Part shown: piece after piece, positions 16,817 through 24,811 of the stretch | How the letters are laid out: each line of letters starts with the position of its first letter | Numbering within the stretch: position 1 is the stretch's first letter | Assembly (NCBI RefSeq): GCF_016862575.1 | Contig: NZ_BONF01000041.1 | Coordinates: 1 to 64,000, forward strand | Length of the DNA: 64,000 bases | From: Catellatospora bangladeshensis | GTDB lineage: Bacteria; Actinomycetota; Actinomycetes; Mycobacteriales; Micromonosporaceae | Reading direction: 5' to 3' | Notes under the pieces: model-generated | The model's database searches: none | What the model was told of the DNA's origin: nothing | Seen by the model: the letters and a program-made list of their open reading frames with translations, nothing else | Position numbers and translations under genes: made by a program

Positions 16817-17303
16817 GGTACCTCCGCCGGAGCATCAGGAAGGCGCCCACGCCGGACGCCGCGAGCAGGCCGCCACCGGCGCCGAGCAGCGCCCGGCTCG
16901 GGCCCTGCGAGGTGGATCCGCCGCCACCGGCCGGTGCGCCCGTGGGCGACACGACCAGGGTGCCGGTGCCGGTCTCGCCGTCGCTGCAGGTGACGCTGAG
17001 CTGGTAGGTGCCCGGCAGCGTGGTCGCCGGGACGGTCAGCTCCGCGTTGAACGCGCCCGGCCCGCCGTCGGTGAACGGGTTGAGCGTGATCTCGGACGGC
17101 CCGCCGAAGGCCGTGCCGCTGACCTCCGCCGAGGTGGCGGTGGCGCCGCAGTACGCGGCGAGGGTGAACCGGCCGCCCGGTGCGACGGCGGACGGGTTGA
17201 CGGTGACGTCGGCCGCGGCGTGCGCCGCCGGCGGCAACGCCAGCGCCGCGAGCGCGGCACCGGTGGCTGCGGTCAGCACCGCTCGCCGAAGAGACGTACC
17301 CAT
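16797..17303 (-). CDS. Secreted single-domain surface protein with C-terminal membrane anchor
   Basis: A 168-aa protein, with ATG at 17303 following GGAGG. It has a signal peptide (to about residue 29, PPAAHA), an Ig-like beta domain with two Cys (FTLAAYCG and LSVTCSDG), a Gly/Ser linker, a hydrophobic segment (LLGAGGGLLAASGVGAFLML) and an Arg-rich tail. This is the layout of a sortase substrate, and the class F sortase gene overlaps its end. However, no LPXTG or LAXTG box precedes the hydrophobic stretch, only STSQGPSR. It may be an integral membrane protein or use a non-standard signal. Confidence 0.82.
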   Translation of the reverse strand: MGTSLRRAVLTAATGAALAALALPPAAHAAADVTVNPSAVAPGGRFTLAAYCGATATSAEVSGTAFGGPSEITLNPFTDGGPGAFNAELTVPATTLPGTYQLSVTCSDGETGTGTLVVSPTGAPAGGGGSTSQGPSRALLGAGGGLLAASGVGAFLMLRRRYRGHHAA

Positions 17304-17368
17304 GGCTGTTTCCTCCGTGGTCCGAGGATCGTCTGGGTACTACAAAAGCACTCTTTACTGGACGGAGC

Positions 17369-18658
17369 TCACGTTTTGCTGGAAGTGATCGAGATCGGGA
17401 TCGACTCGATCCAGGACGGCGGCATCGGGGCCTCAGACCCCACCAGACCTGCGATGATGCGGGTACGGGAGAGCGCCGACGCCGGCCACGGCGTGTACCC
17501 GTCGGTCAGCACGATGACGAAGTGCGGCGGCTCCGGCACGGCCAGCGCGGCGCTGATGCCGACCCGCATGTCGGTGCCCCCGCCGCCCGCCAGCACCACC
17601 TCGCCGACCGTGGACACCCGCCGCGCCGCGTGCACGTCGGCGTCGCAGGCCAGCACGGCGACCCGGTTGCCGCGTACGCCCACCGCCCGCAGCACGCCGC
17701 CCACCTCGGCCAGCACCGCGGCCAGGTCGTCGTCGGACATCGAGCCGGACGTGTCGATCACGATGGCGACCCGCGGCAGCGGGCGGCGCAGGCTCGGCAG
17801 CACCACCCGGGGCAGCGCCGCACCCCGCCGCGAGGGCCGCTGGTACGTGTAGTCCACCGCGCCGCCCGCCCAGGCCGCCGCCTCGCGCACTGCCCCGGCC
17901 AGCGCCTGCCGCCAGTCGACGGTCGGTTCGAGGACCTGCTCGGCCCAGCGCTGCCAGCCCGCGGGCACCTTGCCCCGGCTGCGGGCGTGCGCGCGTACCG
18001 CCTGCGCGGTCTGCCGCCGGATCGCGTCGGCCTCCACGCCGCGCACCGCGGCCGGGCCGGTGCCGTCCTGCTCCCACGGCCGCTGGTGCCCGTGCGCGCC
18101 GGACCCGCACTCCACCGGCGGGCAGTCGCACGGCGTGCCGCTCTGCCCGCCCTGGCTCTTTCCGCCCGCGCCGCACACCCCACGGCAGCGCGGGGTCGGC
18201 GGGATCGACGCCAGGTACTGCTCGAACAGGCCGCCGGTGGGCAGGCCGTACAGGGACGGCTCCATCCGGCCCTCGGGCAGCGGCAGGCCGTCCGCGATCA
18301 GGTCGTCGTTGATCTCGCAGTCCTGCGCGATGTTGAGCCGGTGGTGGTCGGCGCGCTGCTCGGCGGTGAGCCGGTCGGCCCGGCCGTGATGGTCGCGCAG
18401 CAGGTGCGCCACCTCGTGGATCCACACCCCGGCCAGCTGCTCGACGGACGTGTCCGCGACGAAGCGCGCTGAGACGTAGCAGCGCCAGTGCCGGTCTACG
18501 CCCATCGTCGGCACCCGGTCGCTGGGCACGATGGTCAGGCTGTAAAGCGCGCTGGCCAGGTACGGCCGCTCGCCCGCCGCCCGGAAGCGCGCCGCCAGCA
18601 GCTTCGTCCGGTCCAGCGGGACGGCCTCGCCCGCCGGACGGCCCGCCGCCTCGCTCAT
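17369..18658 (-). CDS. Metallopeptidase-like/vWA protein of a MoxR module (DUF2201-like)
   Basis: A 429-aa cytosolic protein. The N-terminal half is a DUF2201-type putative metallopeptidase domain with HEVAH (residues 81-85) and a helical region with IAQDCEINDDL. A Cys-rich linker (CDCPPVECGSG) follows. The C-terminal third is a von Willebrand A domain with the metal-site motif DTSGSMS (near residue 300) and VIVLTDGYTPW. Such vWA partners work with MoxR AAA ATPases as metal-dependent chaperone pairs. Its start overlaps the MoxR gene end by 4 nt (ATGA), placing it last in the ankyrin-MoxR-vWA operon. Confidence 0.9.
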   Translation of the reverse strand: MSEAAGRPAGEAVPLDRTKLLAARFRAAGERPYLASALYSLTIVPSDRVPTMGVDRHWRCYVSARFVADTSVEQLAGVWIHEVAHLLRDHHGRADRLTAEQRADHHRLNIAQDCEINDDLIADGLPLPEGRMEPSLYGLPTGGLFEQYLASIPPTPRCRGVCGAGGKSQGGQSGTPCDCPPVECGSGAHGHQRPWEQDGTGPAAVRGVEADAIRRQTAQAVRAHARSRGKVPAGWQRWAEQVLEPTVDWRQALAGAVREAAAWAGGAVDYTYQRPSRRGAALPRVVLPSLRRPLPRVAIVIDTSGSMSDDDLAAVLAEVGGVLRAVGVRGNRVAVLACDADVHAARRVSTVGEVVLAGGGGTDMRVGISAALAVPEPPHFVIVLTDGYTPWPASALSRTRIIAGLVGSEAPMPPSWIESIPISITSSKT

Positions 18659-19842
18659 CGCGCCGCCGGGAGCATCCCGGACAGGCTCAGCACCTCGACG
18701 AACGCGTCGATCGCGGGCGGCACCGGCCAGTTCGTGTCCCGCAGCGCGGCCAGGTCCAGCGCGGCCCGCGCGGCGACGTCGGGCACGCCCGCGTCGACGG
18801 CCTTGGCCAGCACCACCCAGCCCGCGTCCCAGCGCTGCTGCGTGGTCCGCCCCTGCACCGCCGAGACCACCGCGGTGAGGAAGGCGAGCTGCCGGTCCCC
18901 GCGCTCGGGCAGCGCGAACGCGTCCGGGTCGGCCAGCACCCGCTCCGGATCGGGCAGGTCCAGCTCCTCCAGGTAGGTGCTGATCTCCAGCCCCGCGCCG
19001 TCGCCGACCGCGCCGATCAGCGCGGTGGCCAGCGCGTCCCGGCCGGTGTCGGTGGCCAGGTGGAACGCCAGCAGCCGCAGCGCCATCTCCCAGCTGCGCG
19101 GCGACGGCCAGGCGCCGCCCCGGCTGTCGGCGTCGCCGGGCAGGTGGTGCACCAGGCCGGGCCGGGCGGTCAGGAAACCGGCGATGGTGCCCCGGGCGCG
19201 GGCCACCGCACCGGGCATCCGGGACGGGTGCACCGTGGGCACCTCGATCGCGGGCCAGGTGCCGGCCAGGCCCCGGGCGACGGTGCGCGGGTCGTGCGTC
19301 CAGTGCAGGTGCACGAACCGGTTGGCCAGCGGCGGGCTCAGGTGCCAGCCGTCCGCCGCGCTGGCGGGCGGGTTCGCGGCGGCGACGATGCGGATCGACG
19401 CGGGCAGCTCCAGGCTGCCGATGCGCCGCTCCAGCACCACCCTCAGCAGCGCCGCCTGCACCGCGGGCGGCGCCGACGACAGCTCGTCGAAGAACAGCAG
19501 GCCACGGCCGGTGCGGGCCAGGCGCACGGCCCAGTCCGGGGGCGCCATCGGCACGCCGTCACGCGCCGGGTCGTCGCCGACGATGGGCAGCCCGGCGAAG
19601 TCGGACGGCTCGTGCACGCTGGCGATCACCGTCTCCAGCGGCACGCCCAGCCCGGCCGCGAGCTGCTGCAGCGACGCCGACTTGCCGATGCCCGGCTCGC
19701 CCCACAGCAGCACCGGCAGGTTCGCCGACACGGCCAGCGCCAGCGCCTCGACGCGCGGGTCCGTGGCGGGCTCGCTGCGCCAGGCGCGGGTGGCCGCGAT
19801 CAGCTCGTCGGCGGCGGCCAGCGGGTCGTGCGGTGCGGTCAT
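18655..19842 (-). CDS. MoxR-family AAA+ ATPase (module 1)
   Basis: A 395-aa ATPase. Walker A GEPGIGKS lies near residues 43-50, Walker B-like GLLFFDELSSAPPAVQ near 110-125, and a sensor-like IRIVAAANPPASAADGW follows. MoxR proteins remodel or insert metal into partner complexes together with vWA proteins. It overlaps the ankyrin gene upstream (4 nt) and the vWA gene downstream (4 nt), a tight translational unit. It is more divergent from the MoxR at 31503 than expected for a recent duplicate, so the two modules were probably acquired separately. Confidence 0.93.
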   Translation of the reverse strand: MTAPHDPLAAADELIAATRAWRSEPATDPRVEALALAVSANLPVLLWGEPGIGKSASLQQLAAGLGVPLETVIASVHEPSDFAGLPIVGDDPARDGVPMAPPDWAVRLARTGRGLLFFDELSSAPPAVQAALLRVVLERRIGSLELPASIRIVAAANPPASAADGWHLSPPLANRFVHLHWTHDPRTVARGLAGTWPAIEVPTVHPSRMPGAVARARGTIAGFLTARPGLVHHLPGDADSRGGAWPSPRSWEMALRLLAFHLATDTGRDALATALIGAVGDGAGLEISTYLEELDLPDPERVLADPDAFALPERGDRQLAFLTAVVSAVQGRTTQQRWDAGWVVLAKAVDAGVPDVAARAALDLAALRDTNWPVPPAIDAFVEVLSLSGMLPAAR

Positions 19843-21500
19843 GCCTCGATCCGTTCGTCCACGTACTTCTTGATCAGGGCCAGGTCCGGATTGGGCTCGT
19901 CGTCCTCGGAGCCCTCGTAGTAGTCCATGGCCTTGTACTCGATCAGCTCGGCCACCGAGGTGCCGTTGTCGTCCTCGGCCGCCGGGTCGGCGCCCGCCTC
20001 CAGCAGCGCCCGCACCAGCGACGGCGTGCCCACCCAGCCCACCGCGACGTGCAGCGGGGTGCGCTGCCGGTGGTCGCGGGCGTCGACGGGCAGGCCTGCG
20101 GCCAGCAGCCGGGGCAGCAGCCGCTCGTGGTCGAGGCAGCGCAGCAGGTGCAGCAGCGTCGAGCCGCGGCCGTCGCGCACGAACGGGTCCAGGCCCGCGT
20201 CGAGCAGCTCCAGCAGCGTGTCCGTGTCGCCGTGCAGGATGGTCTGCATCAGCTCGCGGCGCTGCGCCTGCAGCTCGCGCGGCAGCCGGGTCTTCCCGTC
20301 GTGCCAGCCCTGCTCGGCCGCGAAGCAGCCCGCCACCTTGCCGCCCAGCGCGCGCAGCGTCTGCTCGCGCTGCACCTCCTCGGCGGTGTGGTCCAGCGGG
20401 ACCAGCCGCCCGCCGCTGTTGTCGACCCGGTGCCAGTCGCCGCGGCAGCGCACCTTCACCGGCCCGAACGCCGGGCGGCGCGGTGCGGCCGGCTCGGGCG
20501 CGGCTTCGGGAAACAGCGCCGCACGCACCAGCGGGTGCAGCTCGGCGGGCGTGATCAGCCCCGCGCGCAGCAGCTCCAGATCCGGGGGTACGCGGTGGAC
20601 CGGCTCGGCCAGCGAACGGGCGTCCGCCCGGCGGTGGTCCTCACCGGTCATCCGGACCCGCACCGTGTCGCCGTCCGGGGTGAGCAGGAAGCCCAGCCGC
20701 CAGTCCGCGGAGAGCAGCACGCTCTCGACGCCGTGGCGCCGCGCCAGCTCACGGGCCGCCGGTGCCAGCGCGATCAGGTGCAGCCGCTTGGCCAGCACCA
20801 GCTCGCGGGTGACCTCGTAGTAGCTGTAGCGGGCGTTGGGCAGCGTCTCGTCCAGGTCCATCCCGGCCTCGCGCCACGCCCCGGCCAGATCGCCCGCGGC
20901 CTGCCGCGCCGCGGCCCGTTCGGCCCGCGCGGGCGGCTCGTCGCCGACGGCGGCGGCGTAGGCGTCCACCGGCACGGGCGTCCCGTCCGCGGTGAGGAAG
21001 GGCAGCCGGGACGTGCTGCCGCCGTACGCCCGCCGCAGCCCAGCCGCCTCGTCTGCGTGCCACAGGTAGCCCGGCAGCTCGGTCGCGGGCGTGTCGCGCA
21101 GCGGCGCGATGGTCAGCCGCAGCCGCTGCGAGCCGTCGACGGTCTTGGGCAGCTCGACCTGCAGCGCCACGGTGTCCGGGGCGACCCGCTCGACGCGGGG
21201 CGCGAGCGTGAACGTCAGCCCGGTGGCGAGGCTGGTGCGCCCGCCCAGCGCCCGGGGGAGGTGCCAGCGCAGCAGGTCCGGCGCGAAGCCGGCCAGCTCG
21301 TCCGCGATCCGGTCGGCCGTCTCTGAGCCATAGCGCAGACGCACAGCCGCCAGGTCCACATCGGTGTCGACGCGGGCAGCGGCGCACGCCCCCTGCCAGT
21401 CTCCGGCCTCGCGTCGCGCGGCGGCTTCGGCGGTCATTCGGCCGGGCACGGCGTAACGGCGTACCCGGTGCCAGGTGGACAGTTCGGCGGACTCGGTCAT
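19839..21500 (-). CDS. Ankyrin-repeat protein of the MoxR/vWA module
   Basis: A 553-aa protein. The N-terminal about 380 residues are unrecognised, with several mixed alpha/beta segments (AAARREAGDWQGACAAARVD occurs in similar form again near residue 200 as AAARQAAGDLAGAWREAGMD, suggesting an internal duplication). The C-terminal about 130 residues hold three ankyrin-like repeats: GDTDTLLELLDAGLDPFVRD, RGSTLLHLLRC and RQRTPLHVAVG through LLEAGADPAAED. It is first in the ank-moxR-vwa overlap chain and probably serves as a recognition or scaffold subunit. That role is inferred from context. The ATG at 21500 starts at the edge of a structured non-coding region. Confidence 0.85.
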   Translation of the reverse strand: MTESAELSTWHRVRRYAVPGRMTAEAAARREAGDWQGACAAARVDTDVDLAAVRLRYGSETADRIADELAGFAPDLLRWHLPRALGGRTSLATGLTFTLAPRVERVAPDTVALQVELPKTVDGSQRLRLTIAPLRDTPATELPGYLWHADEAAGLRRAYGGSTSRLPFLTADGTPVPVDAYAAAVGDEPPARAERAAARQAAGDLAGAWREAGMDLDETLPNARYSYYEVTRELVLAKRLHLIALAPAARELARRHGVESVLLSADWRLGFLLTPDGDTVRVRMTGEDHRRADARSLAEPVHRVPPDLELLRAGLITPAELHPLVRAALFPEAAPEPAAPRRPAFGPVKVRCRGDWHRVDNSGGRLVPLDHTAEEVQREQTLRALGGKVAGCFAAEQGWHDGKTRLPRELQAQRRELMQTILHGDTDTLLELLDAGLDPFVRDGRGSTLLHLLRCLDHERLLPRLLAAGLPVDARDHRQRTPLHVAVGWVGTPSLVRALLEAGADPAAEDDNGTSVAELIEYKAMDYYEGSEDDEPNPDLALIKKYVDERIEA

Positions 21501-21509
21501 CGGATGCCT

Positions 21510-21820
21510 CCGTGGATACTCCGGCCTTCAGACCGGAGAGGAAACGGAGATCCTGCGGAGCAGGGCAGGAGAAGCCGGTTCGCCGCCAAGGCGCATCCGG
21601 CGCCCGCCGGTGTCGCGTGAGGGAACAGGTGTGCTAATTTGTTGCGGCCTGGCCGGCGAGAACCAAGCCGGCCGGGCCTACCGCCGGGCTGGCGGGAAGT
21701 CAGGTCTGTGGAGCCTGTGTAAGACCGATGGGCGGCACACCGCTCCTTGCTGGTAACCCAGGTCGGCAACGGGCTGCGAAGCAGAAAGCTCGACCCGCGA
21801 GGGTCGAGTCCCGTTGCCTC
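21510..21820 (+). ncRNA. Candidate structured RNA of about 300 nt (IscB omegaRNA/HEARO-like layout)
   Basis: This gene-free stretch is packed with hairpins. In order: CTCCGG/CCGGAG (21519-21538), CCTGC/GCAGG (21552-21564), GCCGG..CCGGC enclosing CGCC..GGCG (21574-21601), a 12-bp stem with one G-U (21646-21657 with 21667-21678), and a three-way junction closed by GGCAACGGG/CCCGTTGCC (21765-21773 and 21810-21818). The junction encloses CTGC-GAA-GCAG (21774-21784) and CTCGACCC-GCGA-GGGTCGAG (21789-21808). The GCGA tetraloop (GNRA type) and GAA loop favour the plus strand. Architecture recalls HEARO/IscB omegaRNAs, but no nuclease gene is nearby, so it would be a stand-alone copy. On the minus strand it would be the leader of the ankyrin operon. 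Confidence 0.5.
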
Positions 21821-21834
21821 AGCTGCGGGAGATG

Positions 21835-22974
21835 TCAACGGTACACGCTCGCGATCGCACTGATGTCGGGGTGGGGCGGCTCGGCCGGGCCGAGGGTGGC
21901 GCCGGCCAGCCGCCGCAGCCGCCGCGGCACGCCGCCGTTGATGCCGAGGTAGCGCAGCGGCAGGTCGTCGGTCAGGGCGGCGAGCAGCAGCTTCGCGCCG
22001 CGCCCGCCGATGCCGGTGAAGCGCAGGTCGAGGCGGTGCAGGCGGCTGCCGGGCAGGGCCGCCGCCAGGGCCGCGGCGCCCTCGTCGCCGACGGTGTTGG
22101 GCAGCGCGCCCAGCGCCCGCTCCGACGGCGGGCGGGCCAGATCGAGGGCGTGCCAGGCGGACAGCCGGACGGCCAGCGCGGCGGCCCCGGCCGGGCTGAG
22201 GCCGTTGCCGCCCAGGCCCAGCGTCATGGGCAGCCCCTCGACGGCCTCGGCCAGCGCCGCCGCGCCGGTGTCGCCGAGGTGGTTGGCGGCGAGGTAGATC
22301 TCGCGTACCCGGCCCTCGCGGGCGATCGCGGCCAGCGCGGGCACCGCGTCGGGGCGCAGCCCGTTGCCGCCCAGGAACAGCCGCTCCAGCGGCGCGGGCC
22401 GGGCGGCGAGGACGCCGGCCAGCTCGGCCAGGCCGTGCCGGGTGAGGCCGGTGTTGACCAGGTCCAGGGTGCGCAGCGTGGTGTTGGCGGCCAACGCCGC
22501 GCACAGCCGGGACACGCCCGCGTCGCCGATCGGGTTGCGCTTGAGCCACAGCGCCCGCACCGTGCCGTCGCTCGCGAGCCGGTCGGCCAGCGCGCCCGCG
22601 CCGTCGGCGTCGATGCGGTTGCAGCCCAGGTACACCGTGCGCACGTGGTGTCCCGGGGCGAGCGCGTCGGCCACCGCGCGGGCGCCGTCGCTGCCCAGGC
22701 CGTTGGTGCCCAGCAGCAGGTGGCTGGCGTGCGGGAAGCGTACCGCCGCCTGCACGATCCGGGCCGCGGCCAGCGGGCCGAGGCCCTGCTTGCACAGGTC
22801 CAGGCGGCCGTCGGGCTGCAGCGTGCCGCGCGGGTAGTCCTCGGTGCCGGCCACCGCCGCGGGCTCGGCCAGCCGGGCCAGCAGCGCGTCGAAGTCGGCG
22901 GGGTCGGCCAGGCCCGCCTCCGGATGGGCGATGGCGGGGCAGCGCACCGGGTTCGGCTCCGGCTCGGTCACCAT
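21835..22974 (-). CDS. Leucine-rich-repeat protein, ribonuclease-inhibitor type
   Basis: A 379-aa protein made almost wholly of LRR units of about 28 residues (for example HLLLGTNGLGSDGARAVADA, VYLGCNRIDADGAGALADR, IYLAANHLGDTGAAALAEA). The LxLxxNxL..xGAxAL pattern is that of RI-type LRRs. A short N-terminal part (MVTEPEPNPVRCPAIAHPEA) precedes them. There is no signal peptide, so it is cytosolic. The start ATG at 22974 overlaps the preceding SDR-like gene by 7 nt; the GTG at 22971 would give a 4-nt GTGA overlap. It probably binds protein partners. It lies upstream of, and on the same strand as, the ankyrin-MoxR-vWA genes. Confidence 0.9.
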   Translation of the reverse strand: MVTEPEPNPVRCPAIAHPEAGLADPADFDALLARLAEPAAVAGTEDYPRGTLQPDGRLDLCKQGLGPLAAARIVQAAVRFPHASHLLLGTNGLGSDGARAVADALAPGHHVRTVYLGCNRIDADGAGALADRLASDGTVRALWLKRNPIGDAGVSRLCAALAANTTLRTLDLVNTGLTRHGLAELAGVLAARPAPLERLFLGGNGLRPDAVPALAAIAREGRVREIYLAANHLGDTGAAALAEAVEGLPMTLGLGGNGLSPAGAAALAVRLSAWHALDLARPPSERALGALPNTVGDEGAAALAAALPGSRLHRLDLRFTGIGGRGAKLLLAALTDDLPLRYLGINGGVPRRLRRLAGATLGPAEPPHPDISAIASVYR

Positions 22975-24374
22975 GCGGTCTCCCGGTAGTCCTTGAGGAA
23001 CGCCCCGTGCACCGGGTCGCCCCGCTCGGCGCGCACGATCGGGTCGTACACGCGCGCGGCGCCGTCGATGACGTCCAGCGGCGGGCGGAAGCCGGCCGCG
23101 CGCTGCGCCTGCTTGTCCGGGTGGGGGCGCTCGTCGGTGACCCAGCCGGTGTCCACGCTGTTCATCAGGATGCCGTCGCCGTGGAAGTCGGCGGCCAGGG
23201 TGCGGGTCAGCATGTTGAGCCCGGCCTTGGCCATGTTGGTGTGCGGGTGGCGCTCGGTCTTGTTCGCCCGGGAGAAGCTGCCCTCCATCGCCGACACCTG
23301 CACCACGTGCCGCACCGGGTGCGGCGCGGCGGCCAGCAGCGGCCGCAGCCGGGAGGTCAGCAGGAACGGCACGAACGCGTTCACCACGTGCACCTCCAGC
23401 CACTCGCGCGGGCTGACGTCGGCGGCGTGCAGCGTCCAGCTGTTGACGTCGCGCAGGTCCAGCGGCTGGCCGGTCTCGTCGGTGCGTCCCGCCGGGAACA
23501 GCGCCTGCGCGAGGTCGGGCAGCACGAGCGCGGCGTCCGTCCCGGAGCGCGACGCGGTGACCCCGACCGCCGCGGCCGGGCCGGTCAGCGGCAGCGCCTC
23601 GTCCGCGCGCACCTCGCGGTGGTACGCCGGCGGCCGGTGCAGGGTCTGGGCGGCGTTGTTGACCAGGATGTCGAGGTGGCCCCAGCGGCGGCCGACCGCG
23701 TCGACCAGGTCGAGCACGGCGCCCAGGTCGAGGAAGTCCACACCGTGCACGTGCAGCCGCCCGGACCAGTGCGGGAAGTCGGGCACCTGTGCGAAGCGGC
23801 GTGCCGCGTCACGCGGGAAACGCGTGGTGACCAGCACCTCGGCGCCGTCGCGCAGCAGCTTCAGCGCGGTGTGGAAGCCGATCTTCACGCGGCCGCCGGT
23901 GACCAGCGCGAGCCGGCCGGTGAGGTCGCAGCGGGCGTCGCGGCGGGCGCGGTTCTCCGCGGCGCAGTCCGGGCACAGCTGGTGGTAGTCGGCGTCGACC
24001 TGCCGGAACAGCTCCTTGCACACGTAGCAGCGGCGCGGCCGGTGCAGCAGCGGGCGGGCGGCGGGGGCGTCCCCGGCGGGCAGGGCCAGGGCTGGCGACG
24101 GGATCTCGTCGTGGAAGCGGGTGGCGGTGGCGAGCAGCCGCCGGTCCTGCTCCTCGCGGCGGGCGGAGCGGTCGGCCTTGCGCCGCTTCTTGCCGCCCCG
24201 GTGGGCCGCGGTGACGGCCCGCTCCACCGCGAGCGCGGCGTGCTCGTCGAGGCCGCCGTCGGCGGCCGCGGCCAGCACCCGCAGGCACGTCTCCACATCG
24301 GACGGGGTGACCGGCCCGGGGGAGGGCGCCGCGGGCACGCGCACCGCCGGCACGTCCGTGCTGCTCGGCGGCAT
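22968..24374 (-). CDS. SDR-like Rossmann protein with N-terminal zinc ribbon and altered active site
   Basis: A 468-aa protein. Residues about 1-115 are helical and very basic (KKRRKADRSARREEQ). A zinc-binding pair CYVC..CPDC lies near residues 125-147. Then comes a short-chain dehydrogenase fold with LALVTGGRVKIGFHTALKLL (TGxxxGIG variant), LDILVNNAAQ and VVQVSAMEGSF. Where the family has YxxxK this protein has TNMAK: the catalytic Tyr is Thr, so ordinary SDR redox chemistry is doubtful. The ATG at 24374 follows GGGGAGG. It overlaps the LRR gene by 7 nt. Probably a nucleotide-binding regulatory or atypical enzyme; this is inference. Confidence 0.8.
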   Translation of the reverse strand: MPPSSTDVPAVRVPAAPSPGPVTPSDVETCLRVLAAAADGGLDEHAALAVERAVTAAHRGGKKRRKADRSARREEQDRRLLATATRFHDEIPSPALALPAGDAPAARPLLHRPRRCYVCKELFRQVDADYHQLCPDCAAENRARRDARCDLTGRLALVTGGRVKIGFHTALKLLRDGAEVLVTTRFPRDAARRFAQVPDFPHWSGRLHVHGVDFLDLGAVLDLVDAVGRRWGHLDILVNNAAQTLHRPPAYHREVRADEALPLTGPAAAVGVTASRSGTDAALVLPDLAQALFPAGRTDETGQPLDLRDVNSWTLHAADVSPREWLEVHVVNAFVPFLLTSRLRPLLAAAPHPVRHVVQVSAMEGSFSRANKTERHPHTNMAKAGLNMLTRTLAADFHGDGILMNSVDTGWVTDERPHPDKQAQRAAGFRPPLDVIDGAARVYDPIVRAERGDPVHGAFLKDYRETAW

Positions 24375-24401
24375 GCACCCTCCCCAGGTCGGCTCAGGCG
24401 G

Positions 24402-24474
24402 CGAGACCGGTCGGATTCGAACCGACGTCCTCCAGCTTGCAGTCAAGGCGCGACGACCTCTGCGCTACAGCCTC
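24402..24474 (-). tRNA. tRNA-like gene, nominal anticodon GCA (Cys), probably a pseudo-tRNA
   Basis: Read on the minus strand from 24474: acceptor GAGGCTG pairs with CGGTCTC (two G-U), then TA at 8-9, D stem GCGC/GCGC around a 10-nt loop with GG, and a perfect T arm GTCGG-TTCGAAT-CCGAC. Total length is 73 nt without CCA. The anticodon arm is abnormal. With U33 placed correctly, the stem CTTGA/CTGGA contains only C-A, U-G, U-G, G-U and A-C oppositions, and the variable loop is short. The gene may be decayed, or a non-standard tRNA. The SDR-like gene starts 28 bases downstream. Confidence 0.4.
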
Positions 24475-24811
24475 GCCGCGCGGCACACTACCCGACCCGG
24501 CCGACAACATCGCGCCCGCCCGGCGTGACCCGATTCGCGGTGCGCGCCCTTACGTCCACAGTGGACGCGTGGTGGGGGAAACGGCTGGTGGAAAACATAA
24601 AGCGCCCGTCTTGGCAACCACGGGGGAAGTCGCCAAGACGGGCGTCACGATCGAGCATAGCGCTACCGCCGCGCTTTGGCCACTCCACCCCGGCCATCTT
24701 CGCGAGAGTGCCATCACACCGCCATGGCGCAGGTAGCGCCCATTTCTCTTAGATGGCGGTCACTTCCTGGGCCCATCCTCGGCGGCGGCTGTAAAGATCC
24801 TGACCGGACTG
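24475..24811. other. Gene-free stretch between the tRNA-like gene and the patatin gene
   Basis: These 337 bases hold the minus-strand terminator at 24603-24644 and otherwise no convincing gene. No second tRNA could be folded from 24650-24740, although GTGGAGTGGCCAAAGCG on the minus strand looks superficially like the start of a class II tRNA. Confidence 0.6.
24603..24644 (-). terminator. Rho-independent terminator after the patatin gene
   Basis: CGCCCGTCTTGGC (24603-24615) and GCCAAGACGGGCG (24632-24644) form a perfect 13-bp stem. On the minus strand the stem is followed by CTTTATGTTTTCC, a good U-rich tail. It would end the patatin transcript before the tRNA-like gene. Confidence 0.8.

Noticed and set aside
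21475-21756. 93-codon plus-strand frame in the structured spacer
   Set aside because: No ribosome site or family resemblance, and it runs through several perfect RNA stems.
21640-21820. Cobalamin riboswitch or group II intron domain V reading of the folded spacer
   Set aside because: No B12-box sequence and no domain V AGC triad/bulge pattern could be placed; stems fit neither model.
24650-24740. Possible class II tRNA on the minus strand
   Set aside because: No acceptor or T stem could be paired.
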